Shown: piece by piece, positions 8,622-18,080 of the stretch | Numbering within the stretch: the first letter of the stretch is position 1 | Layout of the letters: each line of letters starts with the position of its first letter | NCBI RefSeq assembly: GCF_014170305.1 | Contig: NZ_LZZT01000009.1 | Location: forward strand, 1-56,485 | DNA from: Achromobacter sp. UMC71 | GTDB taxonomy: Bacteria > Pseudomonadota > Gammaproteobacteria > Burkholderiales > Burkholderiaceae_B | Reading direction: 5' to 3' | DNA length: 56,485 bases | Position numbers and translations under genes: made by a program | Notes under the pieces: model-generated | Told to the model about the DNA's origin: nothing | Seen by the model: only the letters and a program-made list of their open reading frames with translations | Database searches by the model: none

Positions 8622-10190
8622 TTACCCCAGCCGGGTCGCCGTCAAGGCGTGCGATACGGGCGCCAGCGCGGCTTCGGCGGCGCGGAACTGGGCATACATG
8701 CCGCGATAGATCTCGGACTGCGCGGGCCGCGGCTCGTAGCGCCGGGCGACCGCCGCCAGGGCATCCTGGGCGGCGGCGAAGCTGGCATGGCGGCCCAAGG
8801 CTGTCCACGCTGTGACCGCCGCGCCCAGGATGCCGGGCTGGTCCGCCTGGCCCACGACCACGGGGCGTTCGCAGATATCGGCCTTGACCTGGCACCACTG
8901 GGGGCTGGACGCGGCGCCGCCGCCGAAGCGGATCTGCGCCACGGGGCGGCCCAGGGCGGCTTCGGCGCGTTCGAGCACGATGCGGTTCAGGAAGGCCACG
9001 CCTTCCAGTACGGCCCAGGCCAGATCGCCGGGGCCATGGCGGCGGTTCAAGCCCAGGAAAGCGCCCCGCAGGTTGGGATCCCAATACGGCACGCGCTCGC
9101 CTTGCAGATAGGGCAGGAACAGCGCGGGCTGCGGATCGCGCGGGACGGCCAGCAACGCGTTCATGGCGTCGCCCACGCCGGCCATGCCTTCATTGCCCAA
9201 CCGGCCCAGCAACGGCAGCAGCCAGGCGATGGTGTCCGCGCCATTCTGCCCCGGGCCGCCGATCTGATGGTTACCGCCGCCCCAGTCCACGGTCATCAGG
9301 CCTTGGGCCTGCACCGGTTCGGCGCCCACGGCGCCAAAGACTTCCGTGGTGCCGGAGATGTTGTAGGCGTAACCAGGCCGCAGCGCCCCCAGGCCGGCCA
9401 CGGCCGCCCAGGTGTCGTTGGCGCAGGCGACCACGGGACGTCCGGCCAGACGGCGCAATGCGCCCGGCAGGCCCGGTTGCACGGGACCGACGACGTCCAG
9501 GGGGCTGAGCAGGTCCGGCACCCAGGCGGGGTCGGCGCCTATAGCGCTCAACAGGTCTTGGCCAGTCGCCGCCCCGTGGGGCGCCGCGCTGACAGCGCTG
9601 GCCGGGCGCGCAGCCGAGGCGCCATCGGCCGCCGCACCGGGCAGCGCCGACGCGGCCAGGCGCGCCAGGGATACGGCATCGCTGGCTGCCCTGCCCGTCA
9701 GGCGCAGGTTCAGATAGTCCTTGGGGTCCAGCACGGCGCGCACGCGGGCGGCATGGCCGGGTTCGGCGCGCAGCAGCCAAGCGATGCGGGCCCAGGGGTG
9801 AAAGGCATTGATCTGGCGGGTTTCAGGATGATGCTGCGGCAAGGCCGTCATCCATTGCGTCACGTCGGCCGCCGCGCGCGTATCGCGCCAGGTGATGGCC
9901 GGACGGATGGCCGCGCCTTGGGCATCCACGAACACTTGCGTGCGCGTAACGCCGCAAATGGCGATGGCCGCTATCGCGTCGAAGGCCGGGCCGGCCTGCA
10001 CGGCCAGGGTATCGGCCAAGACCTGCAAGCCGCGCCACCAGGCATCGGCGTCGATCTCGTCCCATCCCGGCTGCGGCCCCGCGCCTGCGGGGCTGTCGAT
10101 GGCGCAGGCATGCGCGATGGCCCCCATGCTGTCCACTAACGCCGCTCGAAAGCGCGTGCCGCCCAGATCGACGGCCAGGACGTAGTGCAT
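8622..10190 (-). CDS. FGGY-family carbohydrate kinase (xylulokinase-like)
   Basis: The 522-residue enzyme shows the FGGY layout: the ATP-binding phosphate-1 loop AVDLGGTRFRAALVD at the start, WRDTRA near residue 110, the ACANDTWAAVAGLG substrate-region motif, and FGGGAASSPQWCQVKADI near 430 for the C-terminal nucleotide lobe. It would phosphorylate the sugar or polyol brought in by the adjacent transporter. An Ala-rich insertion lies near 185-215. The start at 10190 gives the usual N-terminus beginning with the kinase fold. An ATG at 10220 is a possible alternative with a weak GGA upstream. The exact substrate is unknown. Confidence 0.85.
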   Translation of the reverse strand: MHYVLAVDLGGTRFRAALVDSMGAIAHACAIDSPAGAGPQPGWDEIDADAWWRGLQVLADTLAVQAGPAFDAIAAIAICGVTRTQVFVDAQGAAIRPAITWRDTRAAADVTQWMTALPQHHPETRQINAFHPWARIAWLLRAEPGHAARVRAVLDPKDYLNLRLTGRAASDAVSLARLAASALPGAAADGASAARPASAVSAAPHGAATGQDLLSAIGADPAWVPDLLSPLDVVGPVQPGLPGALRRLAGRPVVACANDTWAAVAGLGALRPGYAYNISGTTEVFGAVGAEPVQAQGLMTVDWGGGNHQIGGPGQNGADTIAWLLPLLGRLGNEGMAGVGDAMNALLAVPRDPQPALFLPYLQGERVPYWDPNLRGAFLGLNRRHGPGDLAWAVLEGVAFLNRIVLERAEAALGRPVAQIRFGGGAASSPQWCQVKADICERPVVVGQADQPGILGAAVTAWTALGRHASFAAAQDALAAVARRYEPRPAQSEIYRGMYAQFRAAEAALAPVSHALTATRLG

Positions 10191-10309
10191 TGCGGAAAGG
10201 TCGGACTTCAGAGGCACCATCGCATATCCAAACGCCCTGCCGGCGGCGGCAGACCAAGCGTGCGGCCATTGTATGGCAGCGGTCCGCTGCAACGCAGCAC
10301 CGGATTCCC

Positions 10310-10321
10310 TATCAATTGATA
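10310..10321. promoter_or_regulatory. 12-bp palindrome between divergent kinase and binding-protein genes
   Basis: TATCAATTGATA is a perfect 12-bp palindrome in an AT-rich patch of the 198-base divergent intergenic region. Its position, about 67 bases before the binding-protein start and 120 bases before the kinase start, fits an operator for either gene. The regulator is unknown; the LysR gene at 11608 is a possible candidate. Confidence 0.35.
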
Positions 10322-10388
10322 ATTTCTGTTCAGGTGACAGCCCCGATACCGTGCGACAGAATGGCCTGCACCCGGAGGAGACAACACC

Positions 10389-11588
10389 ATGAAAAAGACA
10401 CTATGCGCGGCCGCGCTGGCCGCAGCGCTGGGCTGGGGCGCAGCCGCCCAAGCCGACGACGGCGTGATCCGCATTGGTTTCATCACGGACATGTCCGGGC
10501 TGTCGGCGGACGCGGATGGGCCCGGCGGGGCCGAGGCGATCAAGATGGCCATCGCCGACTTTGGCGGCACGGTGGCAGGCAAGAAGATCGAAGTGCTGGT
10601 GGCCGACCACCAGAACCGCGCCGACATCGCCTCGTCGCGCGCTCGCGAATGGCTGGACCAGAAAGGCGTGAACATGTTGATCGCCGGCGCCAATTCGGCG
10701 GCGGCGCTGGCGATGGCCAAAGTGGCCGAGGAAAAGAAGACGCCCTTCTTCGTGGTCAGCGCGGGCGCGTCGGAACTGACCAATTCGCAGTGCACGCCCT
10801 ACACAGTGCACTACGCCTACGACACCGTGTCGCTGGCGCGCGGCACGGCGCGGGCGATGCTCAAGGAAGGCAACAAGGACTGGTTCTTCCTGACGGTGGA
10901 CCACGCCTTCGGCCAGGCTCTGGAGCGCGACGCCTCGGCCGTGGTGACCGCTGACGGCGGCACCGTGAAGGGCCGGGTGCGGCATCCCTTGAACACGGCG
11001 GACTTCTCCTCGTTCATCCTGCAGGCGCAGGCTTCCGGCGCGTCGGTGCTGGGCCTGGCCAATTCGGCCAGCGACACCAGCAATGCGGTCAAGGCCGCTG
11101 CCGAATTCGGCCTGACGCCCAAGATGAAGATCGCGGGCCTGCTGGTGCTGATCACCGATATCCACGCGCTCGGCCTGCAGGCCGCGCAGGGCATGTACCT
11201 GACCACGGCCTGGTACTGGAACCAGGACGATCCGTCGCGGCAATGGGCGGCGCGTTTCGAGGAACGGATGAAGAAGAAGCCGTCGATGCTGCAGGCGGGC
11301 GACTATTCAGCCGCCACGACCTATCTGAAGGCGGTGGCCGCGACCAAGAGCACCGATGGCGACACCATCATGACATGGCTGAAGGCCAATCCGGTGAACG
11401 ACTTCTTCGTCAAGGACGGCAAGATCCGCGCCGACGGGCTGATGGTGCATGACATGTTCCTGATGCAGGTGAAGACCCCTGCCGAGTCGAAAGGGCCCTG
11501 GGACTACTACAAGCTGGTGGCGCGCGCGCCGGGCGACCAGATCTACACATCACCGGCGGAATCGGCCTGCCGGTTGATGAAACCGTGA
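10389..11588 (+). CDS. Branched-chain-amino-acid-type ABC binding protein (LivJ-like family 6)
   Basis: The 399-residue protein has a signal peptide ending AAQA near residue 21 and a family 6 periplasmic binding fold. It shows IRIGFITDMSG at the start of the mature part, VADHQNRADIA, the substrate-region stretch LIAGANSAAALAMA, and VSAGASELT. GGAG precedes the ATG by ten bases. Relatives bind amino acids, aromatic acids, amides or urea. No LivHMGF membrane genes adjoin it, so it is an orphan or works with a transporter elsewhere. It converges with a LysR gene. Confidence 0.88.
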   Translation: MKKTLCAAALAAALGWGAAAQADDGVIRIGFITDMSGLSADADGPGGAEAIKMAIADFGGTVAGKKIEVLVADHQNRADIASSRAREWLDQKGVNMLIAGANSAAALAMAKVAEEKKTPFFVVSAGASELTNSQCTPYTVHYAYDTVSLARGTARAMLKEGNKDWFFLTVDHAFGQALERDASAVVTADGGTVKGRVRHPLNTADFSSFILQAQASGASVLGLANSASDTSNAVKAAAEFGLTPKMKIAGLLVLITDIHALGLQAAQGMYLTTAWYWNQDDPSRQWAARFEERMKKKPSMLQAGDYSAATTYLKAVAATKSTDGDTIMTWLKANPVNDFFVKDGKIRADGLMVHDMFLMQVKTPAESKGPWDYYKLVARAPGDQIYTSPAESACRLMKP

Positions 11589-11591
11589 AAG

Positions 11592-11609
11592 GGCGCCGCG
11601 TGGCGCCTT
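11592..11609. terminator. Short GC stem-loop between convergent genes
   Basis: GGCGCC (11592-11597) and GGCGCC (11602-11607) form a short stem just after the binding-protein stop, overlapping the end of the LysR gene. Only two T residues follow, so termination would be weak. Confidence 0.35.
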
Positions 11610-12537
11610 ACTCCAGTACCTGGATCGTCTGCGCGAACGCGCCCTGCTGGCGCTCGTGGGCGGTCGCGCGCAGCGCGTCCAGCAGGCGTTCGGTCAGCTC
11701 CTGGTTGGCGGATTCCTTGCGCGTGATGAGCAGGAAATCGAACCACAGTCGTGACGACAAGGGCAGCGCCATCAGATCCGGATAGGCCGCCACGATGTCG
11801 GACGCCGACAGCGCGTTGACCAGGCTGATACCGCGCACCGCGCGCACGGTACCCGCCAACAGCGACATATGCGCCTGCATGCCGGACCGCAACTGCAACG
11901 TGTCGGTGATGTCGCCCTGAGGCATGACGTAGTCGGACCAGAGCGGCTGCACATAGGTCTCTGGCGCGATATCGGCAACGGCGATGGTCGCCCTTCGCGC
12001 CAACGGATGGTCGCGATGGACGATTGCCATGACCTCGGTGCGCAGAAAGGGCCGGAACGCTACCCGGGCGCTGTCCTGCGACACCGCCCCCAGGCCGAAG
12101 TCGGCGCGCATGGTTTCCACCGCGCTGATGACCTGCACCGAAGATTCCAGGTCAATCGAGAACGGTCGGGTACCGTTGGCCTGCAGATAGCGGCGCACCG
12201 CGTCCGGCGCATAGGACAGCGCCAGCGCGGGCGACGTGGCAATCCGCAGACCACGGCCGCCGAACTGCTCGATGCTGTGCAGCGCCTCGTCGATGCGGAC
12301 CAGTTCGTCCAGCACGAATTTGGCTTCGCTGTACAGGTAGTGGCCGGCCTCGGTGGGGCGCAGCGTCTTGTGCGACCGGTCGAACAGCAGCACGCCCGTG
12401 GCGCCCTCCAGCCGCGAGATGGCGTGGCTGACCGCCGGCTGCGTCAGGTGCATGGCCTGGGCGGCCTGCCGCGTGGAGCCGGTCATGACGACTGTGTAGA
12501 AAATGCGCAGGTCGTGGATGTTGAAGTTGCGCTTCAT
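11608..12537 (-). CDS. LysR-family transcriptional regulator
   Basis: The 309-residue protein has a LysR winged helix at residues 5-65 (TGSTRQAAQAMHLTQPAVSHAISRLE) and a periplasmic-binding-like effector domain from about 95 to 295. It probably controls a neighbouring transport or catabolic gene in response to a small ligand. It converges with the LivJ-like gene and lies between it and the tail cluster. The region upstream of its start (12538-12672) holds no obvious divergent gene. Confidence 0.93.
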   Translation of the reverse strand: MKRNFNIHDLRIFYTVVMTGSTRQAAQAMHLTQPAVSHAISRLEGATGVLLFDRSHKTLRPTEAGHYLYSEAKFVLDELVRIDEALHSIEQFGGRGLRIATSPALALSYAPDAVRRYLQANGTRPFSIDLESSVQVISAVETMRADFGLGAVSQDSARVAFRPFLRTEVMAIVHRDHPLARRATIAVADIAPETYVQPLWSDYVMPQGDITDTLQLRSGMQAHMSLLAGTVRAVRGISLVNALSASDIVAAYPDLMALPLSSRLWFDFLLITRKESANQELTERLLDALRATAHERQQGAFAQTIQVLE

Positions 12538-12672
12538 GCGGCGTCATAGCTCCCGATAGCACGCTGACGGCGGGACCGCGCCCCGCCTGATGCCTGATTC
12601 TAGGGCCTGACCGGGCCAGAGGTTGCCCGCGCCAACCGGGAATCCGTCTGCCATCGGGCAGGCACCCTCGCT

Positions 12673-13278
12673 TTACACCTGGTCCTCCGAGTAGATTCCC
12701 GCCGAAATGGTGGAGCTGCCCACGATCAGTTCGCCGTAAAGCAGCGGCACGGGGTTGCCTTGCGCCGTCGTATTGACGGGACCATTGAAGTTATACGAAG
12801 CGCCGTTGTTGGGTCCGTCTTTGACGCTCAACGCCCGCTGCTGAGGGCTCAACATCTGGACGAGGCCGCCCAGCGCCATGGCCATACCCATCGACATCAT
12901 GGTGCCCGAGATGGTCATGGCAGACCCCCATACCGCGACGTTCAAACCCGGGATGAAAGACGCAACGATCAGCGCCACGCCCACCACCACCTGCATCAGC
13001 CCCCCGCGCTTGGCGCCCGTCGGCATCGGTGCGATACGGATGTCTTCGTCGCCCGCCGGCCGCGCCAGCTCGTCTTCGCGCAGATTGCGCCGGCCGATGA
13101 AGCACGCATAGCGCACGCCCTTCGATTCGCTGTCGAGCAAGCGGTTTTCAAAGCCGGGCAGCAGCACGCACAGGGCGCGTATCGCCTCCGACGTGCTGGA
13201 CACGGCCAACCGGTGCAACCGGCCGAATTCCGCGCCCAGCCTGCCATAGAGGCGGATGGTTTTCAGTTGTTGTGACAT
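12673..13278 (-). CDS. Second copy of tail assembly protein I
   Basis: This 201-residue protein is a paralogue of the I protein at 17475-18080: same length, same layout and an almost identical C-terminus (GASYNFNGPVNTTAQGNPVP, ending YSED-x-V). It has a ubiquitin-like N-terminal half (1-85) and two hydrophobic segments (about 93-145) rich in Gly and Met. In lambda, I acts with J and K in tail-tip assembly. A copy of I would normally sit directly before J; here it lies after J and two small genes at the end of the cluster, with no second J. It may be left over from exchange of an I-J module or supply an alternative tip factor. GAGAG precedes the ATG. Confidence 0.85.
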   Translation of the reverse strand: MSQQLKTIRLYGRLGAEFGRLHRLAVSSTSEAIRALCVLLPGFENRLLDSESKGVRYACFIGRRNLREDELARPAGDEDIRIAPMPTGAKRGGLMQVVVGVALIVASFIPGLNVAVWGSAMTISGTMMSMGMAMALGGLVQMLSPQQRALSVKDGPNNGASYNFNGPVNTTAQGNPVPLLYGELIVGSSTISAGIYSEDQV

Positions 13279-13299
13279 ATTGACTCTCGCTTGAAGCCG

Positions 13300-13521
13300 C
13301 TAGACGGACTGCGGCGGCTCGACGCCACGTGTGGCGGTCTTCGGAAAGCGCTGCTTCACGTGGTTGCATTGCGCGACCCATTGCGTGACTTCGTCAGGCA
13401 AGCTCTGGCCCGAGCGTTGCAGATGCTCGGCGAACTTCATGATCGCGTCGAGCTGGTCGCCAATGGCGGGATAGGCGCGCGCGCGCAGCGGCGCATAGGG
13501 TTCATAGTGGCGGATTTTCAA
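13300..13521 (-). CDS. Small phage tail-cluster protein, unknown function
   Basis: A 73-residue product is predicted from a TTG start at 13521. The reason for this start is AAGGAG seven bases upstream and the first residues KIRHYEPYAPL. The longer frame from 13638 would overlap the preceding gene heavily. The protein contains AYPAIGDQLDAIMKFAEHLQ, a pattern seen in many small proteins at the end of phage tail and fibre operons. It overlaps the end of the upstream gene by 20 bases, which suggests translational coupling. No function can be assigned. Confidence 0.6.
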   Translation of the reverse strand: MKIRHYEPYAPLRARAYPAIGDQLDAIMKFAEHLQRSGQSLPDEVTQWVAQCNHVKQRFPKTATRGVEPPQSV

Positions 13522-13873
13522 CTTCAAACTCCTTGTCGATGTGGGGCCAGGCGCGCACCACGATGCGGTAGCGGCCCGGTTGATCGAACTCCAGTTCGAT
13601 GCTGGATTGATTGCAGGGGTATTCCATGCGATTGACACTGACCACGCAGGGGACGGGCAGTCCTGAAAGCATGCTTCCGGTCAGCACCGACGTGCCCGGC
13701 GGCCTGGATTCGACTCGCCCTTCCTGGACATACTGTGTCTCGGGGTCGACTACGCCCTCGATATAGCCTGCAGCGCCATTCATGGAAACGAGCCGCTCCA
13801 ACTGGTCAACCTGCTGCAAGGAAAGCACGCTGAAAACACGGCCATCCGAGTCGTAGAGTGAATATGTGTTCAT
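13502..13873 (-). CDS. Small protein following J, possible tail accessory protein
   Basis: The 123-residue protein starts at an ATG that overlaps the J stop codon as ATGA, which fixes the start at 13873. The sequence has a beta-rich look: an N-terminal half starting MNTYSLYDSDGRVFSV, a middle Pro/Gly turn region, and a C-terminal stretch (IELEFDQPGRYRIVVRAWPH) resembling an immunoglobulin-like strand pattern. Its position directly after J suggests a tail-tip or receptor-related accessory role. This is inference from context; I do not recognise the family. Confidence 0.65.
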   Translation of the reverse strand: MNTYSLYDSDGRVFSVLSLQQVDQLERLVSMNGAAGYIEGVVDPETQYVQEGRVESRPPGTSVLTGSMLSGLPVPCVVSVNRMEYPCNQSSIELEFDQPGRYRIVVRAWPHIDKEFEVENPPL

Positions 13874-16800
13874 CGTAGTAGTCCCATAAGTGCCACGTTG
13901 CCCCTGGCGTTGCCGTAGCCATCCAAAGGCCTGGGAAACGTTATCGTCAGCGAATACGTTCCTGGTTGCAGAAAATCGCTCAGCCATACCTGCGCCATAC
14001 CGCTGAAGCCAAAGTTTGAAGTCATTGTTCCTTGAGGCGCTTCACCGCCCCAGTTCCCCCCGCCCAATCCGAAAACATGGTTCTGCATCATCATCAAGCG
14101 GGCCGGCACATTCAGGTAGATGGACACCGTGGCGGTATTCGTTCCCGAATAACGCCCCCATTCCAGGCTGTAAGTCGCCGAATTATTGATAACCACCGCG
14201 CCGCTCGCGATACGCAAGGTATCCACCTGCGCCACGCCGATATGCGCCGTGCTGATGTACGCCGTATTCAGGTTCGCCAGCTTGGCTGCCAGCACGTTGG
14301 CGTCGAGACGGTCGGCATTGATATACCCTGCGCTGATCTTGCCCGCGTCCAGACTTCTGATCATCGCGTTGGTGATCCGCCCCGTGCCGATTACCGCGTC
14401 GTTGATGAAGGTCTGGCCGTTCTCGATCACGAACGGGGTGGTCGTCGCGCCATTGGCCAGGTTCAGCAAGGCCAGCCGGTCAGCCAGGAAATACACCGAG
14501 GTCTGCACTTGCCCGTCGGGCTGGCTGTAGGCCCCCAATGACATGCCGGCGGCGTAGACCTTGTTGTCCTGCGTGACCTGGGCCTTGACGCTCCAGGTGG
14601 CCTTCAGCTTGCCATCCAGCCCGACCAGGGCCGAGCGAGCCTCTTCGACCCCGGCAGCAGCGCCGTTAGCCGTCGCCAGCACCGTATCCACGCGCGAAGC
14701 CAACGCGCCGTCTGCGTCCTCGCGCTTGATTTCCTCGGCGGTAATGGCGGCGCGGGTCGCGTCCAGGCCGGTGGTCAGGCCATCGATCGTGCCGGTCAGA
14801 TCCTTGGCCAGTTCATCGCGGCTGATCTTGCCATTCAGGTACTCCAGAATTTCGCTGGCTTCCCAGCTCGATTCCCCCATCACGCCTTGGTCACCCGGAT
14901 ACCAGGCGCCGATCTCGCCATTGAGCGCGACGATGCGGCCCCAGAAGTAGAAGCGCTTGCCAGCCGACAGCCCCATCAGGGTGTGGGCGCTTTGCGGGAA
15001 GGCATAGTCGCCCAGCTTGATGGCGCTGGCACGGTCGTTGGACGCGCTGTACCAGATCTCGGTGCGTTGCGCCGTGAAGCGACCTTCCGGGAAGGCCCAG
15101 CGCAGGTCGATGCCGAACACCAGCGGCTTGGCGGCCAGCAAGGCCAGCGCGGGCGGCGGCGCAATGTCGCCCTCCAGCTGCGTTTCGGTGGAATTGACCC
15201 AGACCGACGAGATGTCCGCCACATTGATGGCGCGCACCCGCGCCACGTAGGCGCCGGCCCGGATGTCCGGCAATTCCAGGGTCAGCGCGCCGGTACGGCC
15301 CGCTTCGACCCAGTCAGAGTTGTCGCGGCGCCATTGCACCTGGTAGGCCACGGCCGAAGCCGCCGCGTCCCAACTGATCACCCCGACGTGCCGCGCCATG
15401 CCCTGGTCAATCACCGAACGCGACGCCAGGCGGATGTTGGTGGGCGCGGGCTGGACGGACGGCGGCACCACCGTGATGGGCTTGGGATCCAGGCGCGTGC
15501 CGAAGTCCACGTTGTCGAACTTGCCCGGTTCGTGCTGTACCGCCGAGATCTCGGCGATCAAGCCTTCCTTGCGCTTCACGCTCAGCACGCGGAAGGTCTG
15601 GGCCGACAGGGCCTCGGATTCCAGTGTCCAGACACACTCGGCTTCGGGTGCCTGCGAGAAGGGCGTGGTCACCGTGATATGCAGCACCGTGCCCGGCAGG
15701 CCGACCAGGTCAGCGGTCAGCTCGGTGGAGTCCACCGTGAAGACCGTGTTGTCCGCCGTCAGGCCCGTGCCCACCGCGGTGGCGACCACGCGCGTTTCCG
15801 ACAGGCCGTTGGGCAGGTTCACCGTCAGGCGGTCGCCGGGCCGAACGCCCAGTTCGGCATCGACCGTGATCTTGCTGAGCGACCCTTCACGAATGCGACC
15901 GCCGATGCGGCGACCGGCCAGGTGCTGGTCCGCTACCCGGATGACGCTGCCCGGCCGCACGCGGCAGGCGTCCAGGCCCACCGAGAAGGTGACCGAGCGC
16001 GTCTCCATGTTAGAGGTCAACAGCATCCACTTGCCGATGCGGTGGGCCTGGCCGCGCGAGGTGCAGCCAAAGCCGGTGACTTCCACCTGCTGGATGCCGT
16101 AGCGCGCGATGCCTTCACGGCTTTCGACGTACTCGACCTTCTGGCGGCCCATTTCGGACATGTCGTTCCAGGACACCAGCGCCACGGTATAGCGGGTCGT
16201 CAGCGCCGATCCGACGTAGTTGAACTTGCCTTCGACCACGTTGGCGGACGAGAAGGTGTAGACCGGGTCGCCGGGCATGTCGGCCGACGCGAACACGGCG
16301 GCGTTGGCCCAGTAGGCCATGCCGCGGAAGATGGACGCGAAGTCCTGCACCACGCGATAGGCGTCGGCCGCCTGTTGCAGGTAGACGTTGCAGGTGAAGC
16401 GCGGTTCCTTGCCGCCAAAGCCGTCGTCGACCATCTCGTCGCAGTAGCGGCCGATCTGGTACAGGCCCCACTTGTCCAGCCAACCCGCGGGCACGCGGGT
16501 ACCCAGGCCGTAGCGGTCATTGCTGATCAGGTCGTAGAACACCCAGGCCGGGTTGTTGGTCCAGGCCAGCTTGAAGGTGCCATCCCACACGCCGTTGTAG
16601 CTGCGCAGATCCGGATGGTAGTTGGACGGCACGCGGATGATGCGGCCGCGCACGTGATAGGCGCGGGTCGGGATGCTCTGGAATTGCGAGGCATCGATCT
16701 TGATGCCGACCACGGCCGACATCGGATAGCGCAGCTTGGCGTCGATGATTTCCGTGACCGTATCCACCACCGTGCGGTCCGAGATGGTGTTGCTGTTGGC

Positions 16801-17478
16801 ATTGGGCGTGATGCGGCGCACCCGGATGTTCCAGCCCTGGCGCGCCCGCGGCAGGTCGATGCGGTGCGAGCGGGTATAGCGCTGCGTAGTCTTGCCGTCG
16901 AACGCCGTGGCCAGCACCACCTGGTAGCCGGCGCCGTCCGTGTTCACCTCGATCAGGTATTCGACACGGTAGCCATTGATGTCGCCATTCTTGGTGTCCG
17001 CGCGGCTCAGCCCTTCGACCGCCAGCGTCACGCGCACGGCGGACGCCTGCAGGTTGGTGAAAAGGCGCGTCCAGGGCTGATTCGATTTCAGCTCGGCATT
17101 GATGCCGATGGTGCTTTCCGACGCCGGAAAGCCGGGCAACGGATCCTGCAACTGCGTGCCCGTGCGAAAGTCGATCGACGCCCCCGTGAAGTTCAGCGAG
17201 CCGTCTTCGTTGGCCACGGGCGTGCCGTTCAGGTAAACGTCGCGCAGGGCATTGTCCATGCCGTGCACGGGGCCGTAGATCTCGCCTTCGCCAAGCAGGT
17301 CGATGACGCGCGCGTAGGCCGTGCTGTGCAGGCTGTCGGGCGATTCCACCGGCGCGCGGCCGCCGCCGCCGCCCTTGCCCTTGTGGCCGATGACGTCCTG
17401 TCGCGCATCCGCCCGCTTGCCGCCAAAAGCAAAGGCGCCCGTGGGCGCCTTGTTCCTGATGCGATGTCGTTGTTTCAT
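13870..17478 (-). CDS. Tail tip attachment protein J (host specificity)
   Basis: At 1202 residues this is the central tail-tip protein. The N-terminal part (after a Gly-rich 35-45 segment) matches lambda J: LHSTAYARVIDLLGEGEIYG and MDNALRDVYLNGTPV. The middle (about 200-560) is the phage-tail_3 hub region with YGLGTRVP and YCDEMVDDGFGGKEPRF. Fibronectin-like segments follow near 680-860, and a DUF1983-type region (AGMSLGAYSQPDGQVQTSVY) near 990-1060 precedes a short distinct C-terminus that would contact the receptor. The gene overlaps I upstream and the small gene downstream by ATGA. It would define the target range of the particle. Confidence 0.93.
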   Translation of the reverse strand: MKQRHRIRNKAPTGAFAFGGKRADARQDVIGHKGKGGGGGRAPVESPDSLHSTAYARVIDLLGEGEIYGPVHGMDNALRDVYLNGTPVANEDGSLNFTGASIDFRTGTQLQDPLPGFPASESTIGINAELKSNQPWTRLFTNLQASAVRVTLAVEGLSRADTKNGDINGYRVEYLIEVNTDGAGYQVVLATAFDGKTTQRYTRSHRIDLPRARQGWNIRVRRITPNANSNTISDRTVVDTVTEIIDAKLRYPMSAVVGIKIDASQFQSIPTRAYHVRGRIIRVPSNYHPDLRSYNGVWDGTFKLAWTNNPAWVFYDLISNDRYGLGTRVPAGWLDKWGLYQIGRYCDEMVDDGFGGKEPRFTCNVYLQQAADAYRVVQDFASIFRGMAYWANAAVFASADMPGDPVYTFSSANVVEGKFNYVGSALTTRYTVALVSWNDMSEMGRQKVEYVESREGIARYGIQQVEVTGFGCTSRGQAHRIGKWMLLTSNMETRSVTFSVGLDACRVRPGSVIRVADQHLAGRRIGGRIREGSLSKITVDAELGVRPGDRLTVNLPNGLSETRVVATAVGTGLTADNTVFTVDSTELTADLVGLPGTVLHITVTTPFSQAPEAECVWTLESEALSAQTFRVLSVKRKEGLIAEISAVQHEPGKFDNVDFGTRLDPKPITVVPPSVQPAPTNIRLASRSVIDQGMARHVGVISWDAAASAVAYQVQWRRDNSDWVEAGRTGALTLELPDIRAGAYVARVRAINVADISSVWVNSTETQLEGDIAPPPALALLAAKPLVFGIDLRWAFPEGRFTAQRTEIWYSASNDRASAIKLGDYAFPQSAHTLMGLSAGKRFYFWGRIVALNGEIGAWYPGDQGVMGESSWEASEILEYLNGKISRDELAKDLTGTIDGLTTGLDATRAAITAEEIKREDADGALASRVDTVLATANGAAAGVEEARSALVGLDGKLKATWSVKAQVTQDNKVYAAGMSLGAYSQPDGQVQTSVYFLADRLALLNLANGATTTPFVIENGQTFINDAVIGTGRITNAMIRSLDAGKISAGYINADRLDANVLAAKLANLNTAYISTAHIGVAQVDTLRIASGAVVINNSATYSLEWGRYSGTNTATVSIYLNVPARLMMMQNHVFGLGGGNWGGEAPQGTMTSNFGFSGMAQVWLSDFLQPGTYSLTITFPRPLDGYGNARGNVALMGLLR

Positions 17479-18080
17479 ACGTGGTCTTCCGAATAGATAC
17501 CTGCGGAGATCGTGGCGCTGCCGACGAACATTTCCCCGTAAAGCAGCGGCACGGGGTTGCCCTGCGCCGTCGTGTTCACGGGTCCGTTGAAGTTGTAGGA
17601 CGCGCCGTTTTCCGGGCCATCCCTGGCGCTTAGCACGCGTTGCTGGGGCGACAGCATCTGGGCGATGCCGCCCAGCATCATCGACAGGCCCAACGTCGCG
17701 GTGGCCTGCACCAGCCCGCCTGCCTGGAACGCTGCCGCCAAGCCGCCCGTGTAGAACGCGGCCACGGCGATCAGGACCGCCCCCAGCACGGTCTGGAACA
17801 CGCCGCCGTTCTTGGCGCCGGCCAGTATCGGTGCAATGCGAATCGTGTCCCTGCCAACCGGATGCCGCAACTCGTCTTCCGACAGATTACGGCGACCGGC
17901 AAAGCACGCAAAGCGCACGCCGTTTTGCTCACTATCCGACAGCGCCTTTTCAAAACCGGGCAGCAAGACGCACAGCGCCCGCACGGCCTCGGCCGGGCTG
18001 GTGACCGCCAGCCGGTGTTCCCGGCCGAACCGCGCGCCCAACCAGCCATACAGGCGGACCAAACGTGTCTTGTCGTTCAT
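17475..18080 (-). CDS. Tail assembly protein I
   Basis: The 201-residue protein belongs to the lambda I family: N-terminal ubiquitin-like part (RLYGWLGARFGREHRLAV), two hydrophobic Gly/Ala-rich segments near 95-145, and the conserved end NGASYNFNGPVNTTAQGNPV. Its stop overlaps the J start (ATGA), and its start overlaps the K stop in the same way. This is the regular copy in the K-I-J order. The paralogue at 12673-13278 is clearly diverged at the DNA level apart from short identical runs near 17537-17562. Confidence 0.9.
   Translation of the reverse strand: MNDKTRLVRLYGWLGARFGREHRLAVTSPAEAVRALCVLLPGFEKALSDSEQNGVRFACFAGRRNLSEDELRHPVGRDTIRIAPILAGAKNGGVFQTVLGAVLIAVAAFYTGGLAAAFQAGGLVQATATLGLSMMLGGIAQMLSPQQRVLSARDGPENGASYNFNGPVNTTAQGNPVPLLYGEMFVGSATISAGIYSEDHV

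Noticed and set aside
14887..17496. 869-codon open frame opposite the J gene
   Set aside because: It mirrors J on the other strand, is rich in Arg, His, Gly and Ala as GC-driven shadows are, and has no recognisable domain.
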